Positions 17,773 to 26,035 of a DNA stretch of 64,000 nt are shown in pieces. Within the stretch, counting starts at the first letter, position 1. Each line of letters starts with the position of its first letter. Location of the stretch: contig NZ_JABAGQ010000001.1 of NCBI RefSeq assembly GCF_012844225.1, forward strand, positions 682,001 through 746,000. The letters run 5' to 3'. The notes beneath the pieces were generated by a model, which worked only from the letters and a program-made list of their open reading frames with translations, did not search any database and was not told where the DNA came from. Both the position numbers and the translations under genes were made by a program. This stretch comes from Rhodococcus sp. 105337 (lineage in GTDB: Bacteria; Actinomycetota; Actinomycetes; Mycobacteriales; Mycobacteriaceae).

Positions 17773-18962
17773 GCCGCCTCCTCCGCATCCGTACCGACAT
17801 CGTCGGGCTCGAACGCATAGCCGTAATCCGGGACGCCCGACCGCACAGCGACCCGGCGCAACACCAGCCTGCCGCGGTCACCGATGTCGGCCGTGCCGGC
17901 TTCGGCTCCGGTAACCCGCACCAGCGCGCGGACTCCGACGTCGTCGAGTTCGACGACGACCAGCGAATAGGGCGTACTCAGGCCCGGAACCGGGATGTGC
18001 ACGGTGACCTCGGTGTACACCGTCCCGGTCCGGGGAAGATCGACGAGTAGATACCCGGTGTTCAGCGTTCCGTCGGCGTCGACGCGGTAGCGGGGCGGAA
18101 AGTCGAGAGTCTCACTGTCCGCGAAACGACCTGCCTCCCAGCGGACTTTCGCCTCGAATGCTCGTTCGTACGCGGCCAGGGAGATCGGAATCTCCCCTTC
18201 GGCGGTACTGATGGAGGCCGGTCTCGGCCGAGGCGGCCGTTCCCGCCGGTTCACCTGTACCGCCCCGTCGGCGACCGTCAGCCCCGACAGGCTTGCCTGC
18301 TCCACGCCGACCAGTGGCCCGGTGATGCCGGCTTCGGCCATGGCCGCGAGGGCGAACAGACCCGAACTCGCCCCTGTGGTGGGCAGGTCCAGCCTCCGCG
18401 TCGCCGCGAGACGGCCGGTTTCCGACGACGTCACCCCGGCCACGATCGCGGGGGACTCCACCCACGCCGTCGACAGCGAGGCGAGGTAGCCGCGCTTCGC
18501 GAGCAGCCGCGGATCGCCGTAGTCGTGGATGTCGCCGGACGCACTCCGTGTCCGCACCGGCAGGCTGCGCGAGACCCGTGCAGCCGTGCGAACCTGCAGA
18601 CCGCGATCGGACGTCAGTACCGCTGCGGCCCCGGCAGGTTCGATATCGACGCCGATCACGAGCGTGCGGGGGCGAGCCGATCCCAGAGCGTCGAGTGCGG
18701 CCGGTGCGCCACCGAGACGCTCGGTCACCTCGAGCTCGGGGTCGAGTCCGAGCCCCGCGAGCAGGACCGCCGCATTGCTGCTCTCCATCAGCGGCAGGTC
18801 CCGGCTCACGACGACCACGTACTCGGCGGATCCGCCCGCTTCGAGTGCGGCACGACCGGCCTCGACGGCGAGGGTGACGGCATCCTCGTCGTCACCGGCG
18901 ACCCTGCTGTCCGACGATCCCCAGCAGGGCAGATACGTTCCGATCGAAGCGATGTAGGGCAT
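17769..18962 (-). CDS. HMG-CoA-synthase-like protein with C-terminal OB-fold (DUF35)
   Basis: The 397-residue product starts at 18962 (MPYIASIGTYLP) after AAGGAGGGATC. The N-terminal part (about 1-250) has the thiolase-like fold of HMG-CoA-synthase relatives, with GTYLPCWG at the start and VVVVSRDLP, but no clear catalytic Cys-His-Glu set. The C-terminal part (about 275-385) looks like a DUF35/OB-fold acyl-CoA-binding domain. I do not see its usual four-cysteine zinc ribbon. Such proteins pair with SCP-x thiolases to bind the CoA ester. It is probably a structural or substrate-binding partner of the thiolase at 16612-17772; independent activity is unproven. Confidence 0.8.
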   Translation of the reverse strand: MPYIASIGTYLPCWGSSDSRVAGDDEDAVTLAVEAGRAALEAGGSAEYVVVVSRDLPLMESSNAAVLLAGLGLDPELEVTERLGGAPAALDALGSARPRTLVIGVDIEPAGAAAVLTSDRGLQVRTAARVSRSLPVRTRSASGDIHDYGDPRLLAKRGYLASLSTAWVESPAIVAGVTSSETGRLAATRRLDLPTTGASSGLFALAAMAEAGITGPLVGVEQASLSGLTVADGAVQVNRRERPPRPRPASISTAEGEIPISLAAYERAFEAKVRWEAGRFADSETLDFPPRYRVDADGTLNTGYLLVDLPRTGTVYTEVTVHIPVPGLSTPYSLVVVELDDVGVRALVRVTGAEAGTADIGDRGRLVLRRVAVRSGVPDYGYAFEPDDVGTDAEEAA

Positions 18963-18978
18963 GATCCCTCCTTGCGAA

Positions 18979-20184
18979 CTAGGTGACTGCGCCCGCGGTC
19001 TTGAGTTCGATGATGCGTTCCCAGTCCAGCCCGAGTTCGAGGAGAATCTCCTCGGTCTGGGCAGCGAACTCGGGCGCCGGGCCACTTTCGGGAGCGGCGA
19101 CGTCGAACTGCACGGGATTGGATACGAGTTCGAGTTCCCCTGCCTTGATGAGGTACTCGTTCGCCCGGACCTGGGGGTCGCTCACCACCTGGAGCGAGTC
19201 CTGGATCGGCGCCCACGGCCCCGACAGGGTGCCGAAACGCTGAGTCCAGTCGCTGAGCGGCTTGCTGCCGATGACCTCACGGAGGATCGCGACCGCCTCG
19301 GCGGTGTTCTCACCGATCGCCTCCGCATTCGCGAAGCGCGGATCGTCGATCAGGTCCGGCCGGTCGATGTGCCGGCACACGTCGGCCCAGAAGCGACCGG
19401 GCTGGAGCATCACGAACGACACGTACCGGCCGTCGGCCGTCCCGTACACACCGGACAACGGGTTACGCGGTGATCCGTGCCCGCCGGCCTTCGGCGCCTC
19501 CATGTGCACGCCGAGGTGCGCCGACAGCGCGATCGTGTGGCCCATGGCCCACACGCCGCTGCTCAGGAGCGAGACGTCGACCACGGACGGCTCACCCGTT
19601 CGTTCACGCTTGAACAGCGCTGCGGCGATCCCACCGGCGAGGTTGGTGCCGGAGATGGTGTCGCCGAACGCGGGTCCGGGAGGAGCGATCATCCCTTCCG
19701 TTCCGGCCGGGGTGAGGGTCGCGGCGACACCGGCGCGGGCCCAGAAGGCCGTCATGTCGTAGCCACCCTTGTCGGATTCGATACCGCGAGGCCCGAGTGC
19801 GCTGCCGCGCGCGTAGACGATCTTCGGGTTCACCGCACGGATGTCGTCGACATCGATGCTCAGCTTGGTACGTACCCTCGGCAGGAAACTCGTGAGGAAG
19901 ACGTCGGCGCCGCGTACGAGGTCGAGCAGCACTTCGCGGCCTTCGGGAATCGAGATGTCCAGTCCGAGACTGCGCTTGCCTCGATTGGCGTGCTCGACGT
20001 TCGGGTTCGGGTCGCCCTCGACGCGCATGGTGCCGGTCTGACGGAGGCCGCGCTGCGGGTCGCCGGTGACCGCATGCTCGATCTTGATGACGTCGGCGCC
20101 CCATTCGGCGAGCACCGCGCCCGCCGAGGGGACGAAGCCGTACATCGCGACCTCGACGACACGCACTCCTTCGAGCGGCCTCAC
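18979..20184 (-). CDS. CaiB/BaiF (class III) CoA transferase
   Basis: A 401-residue class III transferase with the N-terminal signature PLEGVRVVEVA, the IKIEHAVTGDP segment and the catalytic aspartate in KGGYDMTAFWARAG, near residue 145. It moves CoA between acids, or in some members acts as a racemase. It starts 4 bp within the ALDH stop and lies 16 bp before the DUF35-like gene. In this operon it would activate the acid made by the aldehyde dehydrogenase, before thiolysis. Confidence 0.92.
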   Translation of the reverse strand: MRPLEGVRVVEVAMYGFVPSAGAVLAEWGADVIKIEHAVTGDPQRGLRQTGTMRVEGDPNPNVEHANRGKRSLGLDISIPEGREVLLDLVRGADVFLTSFLPRVRTKLSIDVDDIRAVNPKIVYARGSALGPRGIESDKGGYDMTAFWARAGVAATLTPAGTEGMIAPPGPAFGDTISGTNLAGGIAAALFKRERTGEPSVVDVSLLSSGVWAMGHTIALSAHLGVHMEAPKAGGHGSPRNPLSGVYGTADGRYVSFVMLQPGRFWADVCRHIDRPDLIDDPRFANAEAIGENTAEAVAILREVIGSKPLSDWTQRFGTLSGPWAPIQDSLQVVSDPQVRANEYLIKAGELELVSNPVQFDVAAPESGPAPEFAAQTEEILLELGLDWERIIELKTAGAVT

Positions 20185-21677
20185 TTGACCACCACCGAGA
20201 ATGCCTTCAGCTGCTGGAACTCGGCCAGGCCCGCGGCGCCCATCTCGCGACCGATACCGGACTGCTTGTAACCGCCGAACGGGACGTCGGGGCTGAAGTA
20301 GTTGCCGCCGTTGACACTGAAGGTGCCGGTCCGGATGCGACGCCCGATGGCGATGCCTCGCTCGTCGTCCGCGCTGAGCACGCCACCCGAGAGCCCGTAC
20401 TTGGAGTTGTTGGCGATCTCGACGGCGTGGTCGTCGTCGTCGAACGGGATGACGGCCAGGACCGGTCCGAAGACCTCTTCCTGCGCGATCTCGCTGTCGG
20501 GGTCCACGTTTGCGAGCAGGGTCGGCTTGTAGAACCAGCCCGGATCCACCTTCTCGCCGCCGGTGACGAGGGTCGCGCCCTCGTCGACGGCGCGCTTGAC
20601 CATGGCGTCGATCTTTTCGCGCTGCTTCTCGCTGATGACCGGGCCCATGTAGATCTTCGGGTCCGACGGATCACCGAACGGCACGTGCTGCATGACACCG
20701 GCGACGTGCGCGACGATCTCGTCGTGCTTCGACCGCGGCACGAGCAGGCGAGTGGTGAGGGCACAGCCCTGGCCCGCGTGCGAGCAGATGCTGAAGGCCG
20801 CGAACTGGGCGGCGGTGGCGACGTCCGCGTCGTCGAGCACGATGAGTGCCGATTTGCCGCCGAGTTCGAGGAAGACCCGCTTGAGGGAGTCGGCTGCCGC
20901 CGCCATGATCTTCTTGCCGACCGGCGTCGAGCCGGTGAAGGTGACCACGTCGACGTCCGGGTGGGTGGTCATCAGTTCGCCGGGAGCGATCTGCGACGAC
21001 GACAGGATGTTCACCACGCCCGCGGGGATGTCGGTGTGGTTGGCGATGACCTCGGCGAGTGCCTGCGTGACGAGCGGGGTGTCCGGTGCGCCCTTGAGCA
21101 CCACCGTGCAGCCTGCGGCGAGCGCGGCCGGCAGCTTCGCCATCGCCAGCTGTGTCGGGTAGTTGTAGGCGACGATCGCCGCGACGACGCCGGCGGCTTC
21201 CTTCTCGACCCAGCGACGGTGGGGCTGTCCGCGGAACTCGACCTCACCGAGTTCTTCCGTGAACGGTGTGTTCCGGAGGAGTTCGGCGTAGTACTTGACG
21301 ATCTCGATCGGGGCATCGAGCTGGTTGCCGTGGGTCAGGATGCGCGGCGCACCCACCTCCGCGATGGTCAGCTCGCGCAGCTCCTCGACGTTGTCGCGCA
21401 GGGCTTGGTAGAGCTGGTCGAGGCACTTGGCGCGGAATTCGACGTCGGTCGACCACGTGGTCGTGTCGAACGCACGACGTGCCGCCTTGATCGCGGCTTC
21501 CGCTTCCTCCACCCCGGCGTCGGGAGCGTGGCCGACGATGTCGCCGGTCGCAGGGTTGTAGGACGCGAACGTGCGATCGGTGGTGACCAGCTCGCCGTCG
21601 ATGAGCAGGCGCTTCGTCACACCGTTCGAGGTTGCGCCGTCGGCCACAGCGGTCGACCCGTTGTCCTGCACTGACAT
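20181..21677 (-). CDS. Aldehyde dehydrogenase, NAD(P)-dependent
   Basis: This 498-residue enzyme has the catalytic cysteine in HAGQGCALTTR (near 307), the general base in LELGGKSA, and the coenzyme motif FTGSTPVGKKI. It oxidises an aldehyde to the acid. The start is ATG 21677 after GAGGAGACGGA. It is the first gene of the operon ALDH-CaiB-DUF35-Ltp. Two operator copies (21697-21732) sit 20-55 bp upstream, where they would block or control transcription. Confidence 0.93.
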   Translation of the reverse strand: MSVQDNGSTAVADGATSNGVTKRLLIDGELVTTDRTFASYNPATGDIVGHAPDAGVEEAEAAIKAARRAFDTTTWSTDVEFRAKCLDQLYQALRDNVEELRELTIAEVGAPRILTHGNQLDAPIEIVKYYAELLRNTPFTEELGEVEFRGQPHRRWVEKEAAGVVAAIVAYNYPTQLAMAKLPAALAAGCTVVLKGAPDTPLVTQALAEVIANHTDIPAGVVNILSSSQIAPGELMTTHPDVDVVTFTGSTPVGKKIMAAAADSLKRVFLELGGKSALIVLDDADVATAAQFAAFSICSHAGQGCALTTRLLVPRSKHDEIVAHVAGVMQHVPFGDPSDPKIYMGPVISEKQREKIDAMVKRAVDEGATLVTGGEKVDPGWFYKPTLLANVDPDSEIAQEEVFGPVLAVIPFDDDDHAVEIANNSKYGLSGGVLSADDERGIAIGRRIRTGTFSVNGGNYFSPDVPFGGYKQSGIGREMGAAGLAEFQQLKAFSVVVK

Positions 21678-21696
21678 TCCGTCTCCTCACATGGAT

Positions 21697-21732
21697 GAAA
21701 ACATCATTCTCTTCAATGAGAATTATTCCCTC
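21697..21732. promoter_or_regulatory. Tandem operator pair, site C (upstream of ALDH operon)
   Basis: GAAAAC-ATC-ATTCTC (centre 21704) and GAGAAT-TAT-TCCCTC (centre 21725) are 21 bp apart. The first matches the family closely; the second has one good arm. They lie directly upstream of the minus-strand ALDH start at 21677. Confidence 0.6.
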
Positions 21733-21858
21733 TGCTAGGGAGAACTCTAGCAACCGGCCAGCCGCGAAGATAGACCGAAAGTGATTTGCGCCACGAGCCC
21801 CACCTCGGATTCGCTGTCGTGGCGGCGTTCGTCCGGGTCTTGCGACCTGCAATTGCGC

Positions 21859-21894
21859 GAGAGTATGGTTCTCGCATCCGGAAGGGAGATTCTT
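21859..21894. promoter_or_regulatory. Tandem operator pair, site I (upstream of tauD-like operon)
   Basis: GAGAGT-ATG-GTTCTC (centre 21866, with outer bases GC/GC also paired) and GGAAGG-GAG-ATTCTT (centre 21887) are 21 bp apart. The second overlaps the ribosome-binding site of the plus-strand TauD-like gene starting at 21895. Bases 21733-21858 hold no gene. Confidence 0.55.
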
Positions 21895-22704
21895 GTGATT
21901 CAGACTACAGCCCTCAGTCCGTCGTTGGGCGTAGAAGTGACCGGCTTGGACAGCCTCGACGACGACACCGTCGTTGCGCAGCTGCTCGAAGCACTCAAGT
22001 GGAGGGGCGTCCTGCTGGTCCGGGGGCTGAACCTCGACGACGACGCCCAGCTGGCCTTCAGCCGCAAGCTCGGCAAGGTCGTGACACCGGCACCGGGACA
22101 GGAGATCTTCACCGTCTCGCTGGACCCGGCCAAGACTCCGTCGGCCGAGTACCTCAAGGGCACGTTCCACTGGCACATCGACGACACCACCAACGAGGTG
22201 CCCGCCAAAGCCACCACCCTCACGGCCCGGCACGTGGCGATGGTCGGCGGTGGCACCGAATTCGCCAGCACGTACGCGGCCTACGAGAATCTCCCCGAGC
22301 AGGAGAAGAAGCGCTACGAGTGCCTGCGCGTCGTGCACAGCTTCGAAGCCGCTCAGCGGCTCGTCCATCCGGACCCGCCGGAAGAGATGGTCGCCCGGTG
22401 GCGCGCACTGAAACCCCACGAGTCCTCACTCGTGTGGGAACGACGCGACGGCCGGCGGTCGCTGGTCATCGGAGCCACCGCCGATCACATCGTCGGGATG
22501 CGCCCCGAAGAAAGCCGCGAACTCCTCGACGAACTGCTCGCGTGGACGACGCAGGAACGCTTCTGCTATTCGCACGAATGGGCCGTCGGTGACCTCGTGG
22601 TGTGGGACAACACCGGAATGCTGCACCGCGCCCTTCCCTACGATCCGTCGTCCGAGCGCCTGATGCGCCGCACCACCATCGTCGGGGACGAGGCATGGGC
22701 ATGA
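21895..22704 (+). CDS. TauD/TfdA-family Fe(II)/2-oxoglutarate dioxygenase
   Basis: A 269-residue non-haem iron dioxygenase starting at GTG 21895 (VIQTTALSPSLG) after GGGAG. Iron ligands are His94 and Asp96 in FHWHIDDT and the distal His244 in GMLHRALPY; the 2-oxoglutarate arginine is in the final RLMRRTT. Members hydroxylate sulfonates, aryloxyacids, gamma-butyrobetaine or alkyl acids. It heads the plus-strand oxidation block and overlaps the next SDR by 4 bp. The substrate is unknown. Confidence 0.9.
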   Translation: MIQTTALSPSLGVEVTGLDSLDDDTVVAQLLEALKWRGVLLVRGLNLDDDAQLAFSRKLGKVVTPAPGQEIFTVSLDPAKTPSAEYLKGTFHWHIDDTTNEVPAKATTLTARHVAMVGGGTEFASTYAAYENLPEQEKKRYECLRVVHSFEAAQRLVHPDPPEEMVARWRALKPHESSLVWERRDGRRSLVIGATADHIVGMRPEESRELLDELLAWTTQERFCYSHEWAVGDLVVWDNTGMLHRALPYDPSSERLMRRTTIVGDEAWA

Positions 22705-23405
22705 GGACAGCCGTCGTCACCGGAGGCAGTTCCGGAATCGGGCGCGCCATCGCCGAACGCTTGCGCAAGGACGGCCATCGGGTCGCCGTACTCGATCTCA
22801 ACCCCACCGGGGACGAGTTCGAGTACAAGGTCGACGTGTCCGACCGTGAGCAGGTCGAGGCCGCGTTCGCCGAGATCCGCGCGGAACTCGGACCCGTCAC
22901 GATCCTCGTCAACGGCGCGGGACTCGAGCTGTACAGGCGCTTTCAGAACATCGACTACGACACCTGGCAGAAGGTCGTCGCGGTGAATCTCGGAGGCGTG
23001 TTCCACTGCGTCCAGGCCGCGTTGCCCGACATGATCGAGGCCGGATGGGGACGCATCGTCAACATCTCGTCGTCGAGCGCGCAGTCGGGCCAGCAGTTCA
23101 TGTCCGCCTACGTCTCGTCCAAGGCAGCGGTCAACGGCCTCACGAAATCCCTCGCGCTCGAATACGGGCCCAGCGGCATCACCGTCAATGCCGTACCGCC
23201 GGGCTTCGTGGACACTCCGATGCTGCGCCGCTCCGAGGAGAAGGGGCTGCTCGGCGGAACCATCGAAGACCACATCCAGCGCACACCGGTCCGGCGGGCA
23301 GGACGCCCCGAGGACATCGCCGCCGCATGTTCCTTCCTGATCTCGGAAGAGGCCGGCTACATCACCGGGCAGATCCTCGGGGTCAACGGCGGACGCAACA
23401 CCTAG
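22701..23405 (+). CDS. Short-chain dehydrogenase/reductase (classical SDR)
   Basis: A 234-residue SDR with the nucleotide motif TGGSSGIG at the N-terminus, an NGAG segment, a catalytic serine in ISSSSAQSG and YxxxK in SAYVSSKAA. The start at 22701 forms an ATGA overlap with the TauD stop. ATG at 22695 is also possible. It may oxidise the alcohol formed by the dioxygenase. Confidence 0.9.
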   Translation: MRTAVVTGGSSGIGRAIAERLRKDGHRVAVLDLNPTGDEFEYKVDVSDREQVEAAFAEIRAELGPVTILVNGAGLELYRRFQNIDYDTWQKVVAVNLGGVFHCVQAALPDMIEAGWGRIVNISSSSAQSGQQFMSAYVSSKAAVNGLTKSLALEYGPSGITVNAVPPGFVDTPMLRRSEEKGLLGGTIEDHIQRTPVRRAGRPEDIAAACSFLISEEAGYITGQILGVNGGRNT

Positions 23406-23487
23406 AACACCCACTCCGGCCCCTCGAGGTGCCGGTTCCGCTCGGCCGGAATCCTCCCGGCCGATACCCTTCCGAAAGGATTCTCCC

Positions 23488-24348
23488 GTGGGACGTGTTG
23501 AAGGCAAGGTCGCGTTTATCACCGGCGCAGCTCGTGGTCAAGGCCGTAGTCACGCAGTCAAACTCGCATCCGAAGGCGCCGACATCATCGCTGTCGACAT
23601 CTGCCGGAACATCGATTCGATGGGGTACGCCATGGCGACCCCGGAAGATCTCGAAGAGACCGTCCGGCTCGTCGAGAAGGAAGGCCGGCGCATCGTCGCC
23701 GTCCAGGCCGACGTGCGTGAGGCCGCGCAGGTGAAAGCCGCCCTGGAGCAGGGGCTGGCCGAGTTCGGCAAGGTCGACATCGTCGTCGCGCAGGCCGGTG
23801 TCGCCGGTATGAAGGGCGAGCCGCAGACCCAGGCGTGGGCCGATGTCGTCGACACCAACCTGGTCGGCACGCTCAACGCGATCCACGCCGCGCTTCCGCA
23901 TCTCGCCGAGGGCGGCTCGATCATCGCCACCGGTTCCACTGCCGCCCTGATGGACGTGTCCAAGGTCGACGTACCGGGCAAGGACCTCGGCGGCGTCGCC
24001 TACGTCTTCTCCAAGCGTGCCATCGCCCAGCTGGTTCACGAACTGGCGACCCATCTGGCACCCCGCAAGATCCGCGTCAACGCGCTGCATCCCACGAACT
24101 GCAACACCGAGATGCTGCAGAGCGAGCCCATGTACCGGTCGTTCCGCCCGGACCTCGAGCACCCGACCCGCGCGGACGCCGAGCCTGTGTTCGGTGTCCA
24201 GCAGGCCATGCCGATTCCGTACATCGAGCCCGAGGACTCCAGCAACATGGTGCTCTTCCTCGCGTCCGACGAGTCGCGCTACGTCACGGGCATGCAGATG
24301 CGTGTCGACGGTGGCGGGTACCTGAAGTGGTACGACTTCCACATCTGA
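23488..24348 (+). CDS. Mycofactocin-coupled SDR oxidoreductase
   Basis: This 286-residue SDR has the pattern TGAARGQGRSHAV with the extra insert around MGYAMATPEDLEETV, which marks the mycofactocin-dependent subfamily with non-exchangeable nicotinamide. The active tyrosine and lysine are in VAYVFSKRA. Such enzymes oxidise alcohols and pass electrons to the redox peptide mycofactocin, so the host should encode mycofactocin maturation elsewhere (none is in this window). The start at ATG-equivalent GTG 23488 follows GAAAGGA. It probably acts on an alcohol made by the nearby P450 or dioxygenase. Confidence 0.92.
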   Translation: MGRVEGKVAFITGAARGQGRSHAVKLASEGADIIAVDICRNIDSMGYAMATPEDLEETVRLVEKEGRRIVAVQADVREAAQVKAALEQGLAEFGKVDIVVAQAGVAGMKGEPQTQAWADVVDTNLVGTLNAIHAALPHLAEGGSIIATGSTAALMDVSKVDVPGKDLGGVAYVFSKRAIAQLVHELATHLAPRKIRVNALHPTNCNTEMLQSEPMYRSFRPDLEHPTRADAEPVFGVQQAMPIPYIEPEDSSNMVLFLASDESRYVTGMQMRVDGGGYLKWYDFHI

Positions 24349-24433
24349 CCGTCACAGTGCGCGGGACTTTCCCCGGTGGTCGTGGGAATATCCGGGCGCC
24401 AACCAATTTCAACCGCAACCGGGAGGAAATATC

Positions 24434-24625
24434 GTGAAGGTGAAGGTCGATCCCGAGCGCTGCCAAGGGCACACCCTGTGCGCCATGGCGGCACCGGAGG
24501 TATTCGAACTGAGCGAAATCGACGGTCACGCCACAGCCGTCGTCGAGGAAGTGCCCGCCCACCTCGAGGAGAACGTGCGGGAAGCCGCGCGGTCGTGCCC
24601 CGAGCAGGCCATCCAGATCTCCTGA
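24434..24625 (+). CDS. 3Fe-4S ferredoxin (CxxHxxC type) for the adjacent P450
   Basis: A 63-residue ferredoxin starting at GTG 24434 after GGGAGGAAATATC. Ligand pattern Cys10-x2-His13-x2-Cys16 with a distal CP (SCPEQA) fits the actinobacterial [3Fe-4S] or [4Fe-4S] P450 ferredoxins with a histidine in place of one cysteine. It lies 49 bp before the P450 gene and is probably its direct electron donor. No ferredoxin reductase gene is in the window. Confidence 0.92.
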   Translation: MKVKVDPERCQGHTLCAMAAPEVFELSEIDGHATAVVEEVPAHLEENVREAARSCPEQAIQIS

Positions 24626-24674
24626 CCATCAACGTTTCGAACAGTCCGTCCATCGAAGCGTCAGAGAGGAAACC

Positions 24675-26021
24675 ATGAGTGTCGACGACGTCGTTGCCGA
24701 CAATTCCCACCGGACCCCGGTCTTCAATTTCGACCGGCACGCCGCCGACTACCGCGAGAACTTCCTGCCGATCACGGAGGAAATGCAGTCGAAGTGCCCC
24801 ATGGCATGGTCGGACACCCACGGAGGCCACTGGGTCGCCGCGGGTAGCGACGAGGTGTTCAACATCGTCCGTTCACCCAATGTCTCGAACGACCACGACA
24901 TCAAGGGCGTTCGTCGCGGGTACAAGGGCATCATGATCCCGACCGCCGAGCGCGCCTCCGGCGTGCGCGGCGGAATTCTCGAAATGGACGACCCGGAGCA
25001 CCGCGAATTCCGGGCACTCCTCAACCCGTATCTCTCCCCTGCTGCGATCCAGAAGTGGATCCCGATCATCGACGAGGTCGTGCAGGCCGCCCTCGACGAG
25101 AAGATCGAGAGCGGCCGAATCGATTTCGTCGACGACCTCGCGAACGTCGTGCCGGCCGTCATCACGCTGGCGATGCTCGGCATCCCGATCAAGAAGTGGG
25201 AGGTCTACTGCGAGCCGGTCCACGCGGCCATCTACACCCCGCCGGATTCCCCCGACATCGCACGCATCGGTGAGCTTCACCGCAACATGGGTATCGACCT
25301 GCTCACCAACCTGTTCGAGATCCGGGAGAAGCCTCGCCCGGGCCTGATCAACGCGATCGCCGACGTCGAGGTGCTCGGCGAGAAGCCCGACGACATGGAG
25401 TTGCTGGGCATCCTCAGCCTGCTCATCGGCGGCGGCTTCGACACCACCACCGCGCTGACCGCGCACGCACTCGAATGGCTCGGGGAGAACCCCACCGAGC
25501 GCACGCGTCTCAGCGACGAACGCGACGCCCTGCTCGACAGCGCCACCGAGGAGTTCCTGCGCTACTTCTCTCCGACGCCCGGTGACGGACGCACCTTCTC
25601 TGCGGACTGCGAGTTCAGCGGCGCGCAGGTCAAGGAAGGCGAACGTGTCTGGCTGTCGTGGGCGATGGCCAACCGCGATCCGGCCCTGTTCGACGAGCCC
25701 AACTCGGTGGACATCGAGCGTAAGGGCAACCGGCACTTCAGTTTCGGACTGGGTGTGCACCGCTGCATCGGGTCGAACCTGGCACGGACGGTGTTCAAGC
25801 GGATGTTGATCGCCGTGTTCGATCGCATGCCGGATTACACATGCGATGCGGAGAACACGGTTCACTACGACTCGATCGGAGTCATCCAGGGCATGCGGCA
25901 TCTGCCCGCAACGTTCACGCCGGGCAAGCGGATCGGCCCCGGCCTCGACGCGACCCTGGAAAAGTTGCAGGTCCTGATCGACGAACAGGAACTCGCAGCA
26001 CCCATCACGGCAAAAAAGTAA
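24675..26021 (+). CDS. Cytochrome P450 monooxygenase
   Basis: This 448-residue soluble P450 has the I-helix GGGFDTT, the ExxR motif in EEFLRYFS, and the haem loop FSFGLGVHRCIG with Cys near 364. It would insert one oxygen atom into a C-H bond of the substrate, using the ferredoxin next door. ATG 24675 follows GAGAGGAAACC. The family number cannot be told by eye. It lies between the ferredoxin and the DUF35-thiolase fusion, so the hydroxylated product may be an intermediate for carbon-carbon cleavage. Confidence 0.95.
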   Translation: MSVDDVVADNSHRTPVFNFDRHAADYRENFLPITEEMQSKCPMAWSDTHGGHWVAAGSDEVFNIVRSPNVSNDHDIKGVRRGYKGIMIPTAERASGVRGGILEMDDPEHREFRALLNPYLSPAAIQKWIPIIDEVVQAALDEKIESGRIDFVDDLANVVPAVITLAMLGIPIKKWEVYCEPVHAAIYTPPDSPDIARIGELHRNMGIDLLTNLFEIREKPRPGLINAIADVEVLGEKPDDMELLGILSLLIGGGFDTTTALTAHALEWLGENPTERTRLSDERDALLDSATEEFLRYFSPTPGDGRTFSADCEFSGAQVKEGERVWLSWAMANRDPALFDEPNSVDIERKGNRHFSFGLGVHRCIGSNLARTVFKRMLIAVFDRMPDYTCDAENTVHYDSIGVIQGMRHLPATFTPGKRIGPGLDATLEKLQVLIDEQELAAPITAKK

Positions 26022-26035
26022 GGATGCTCGGGTAA

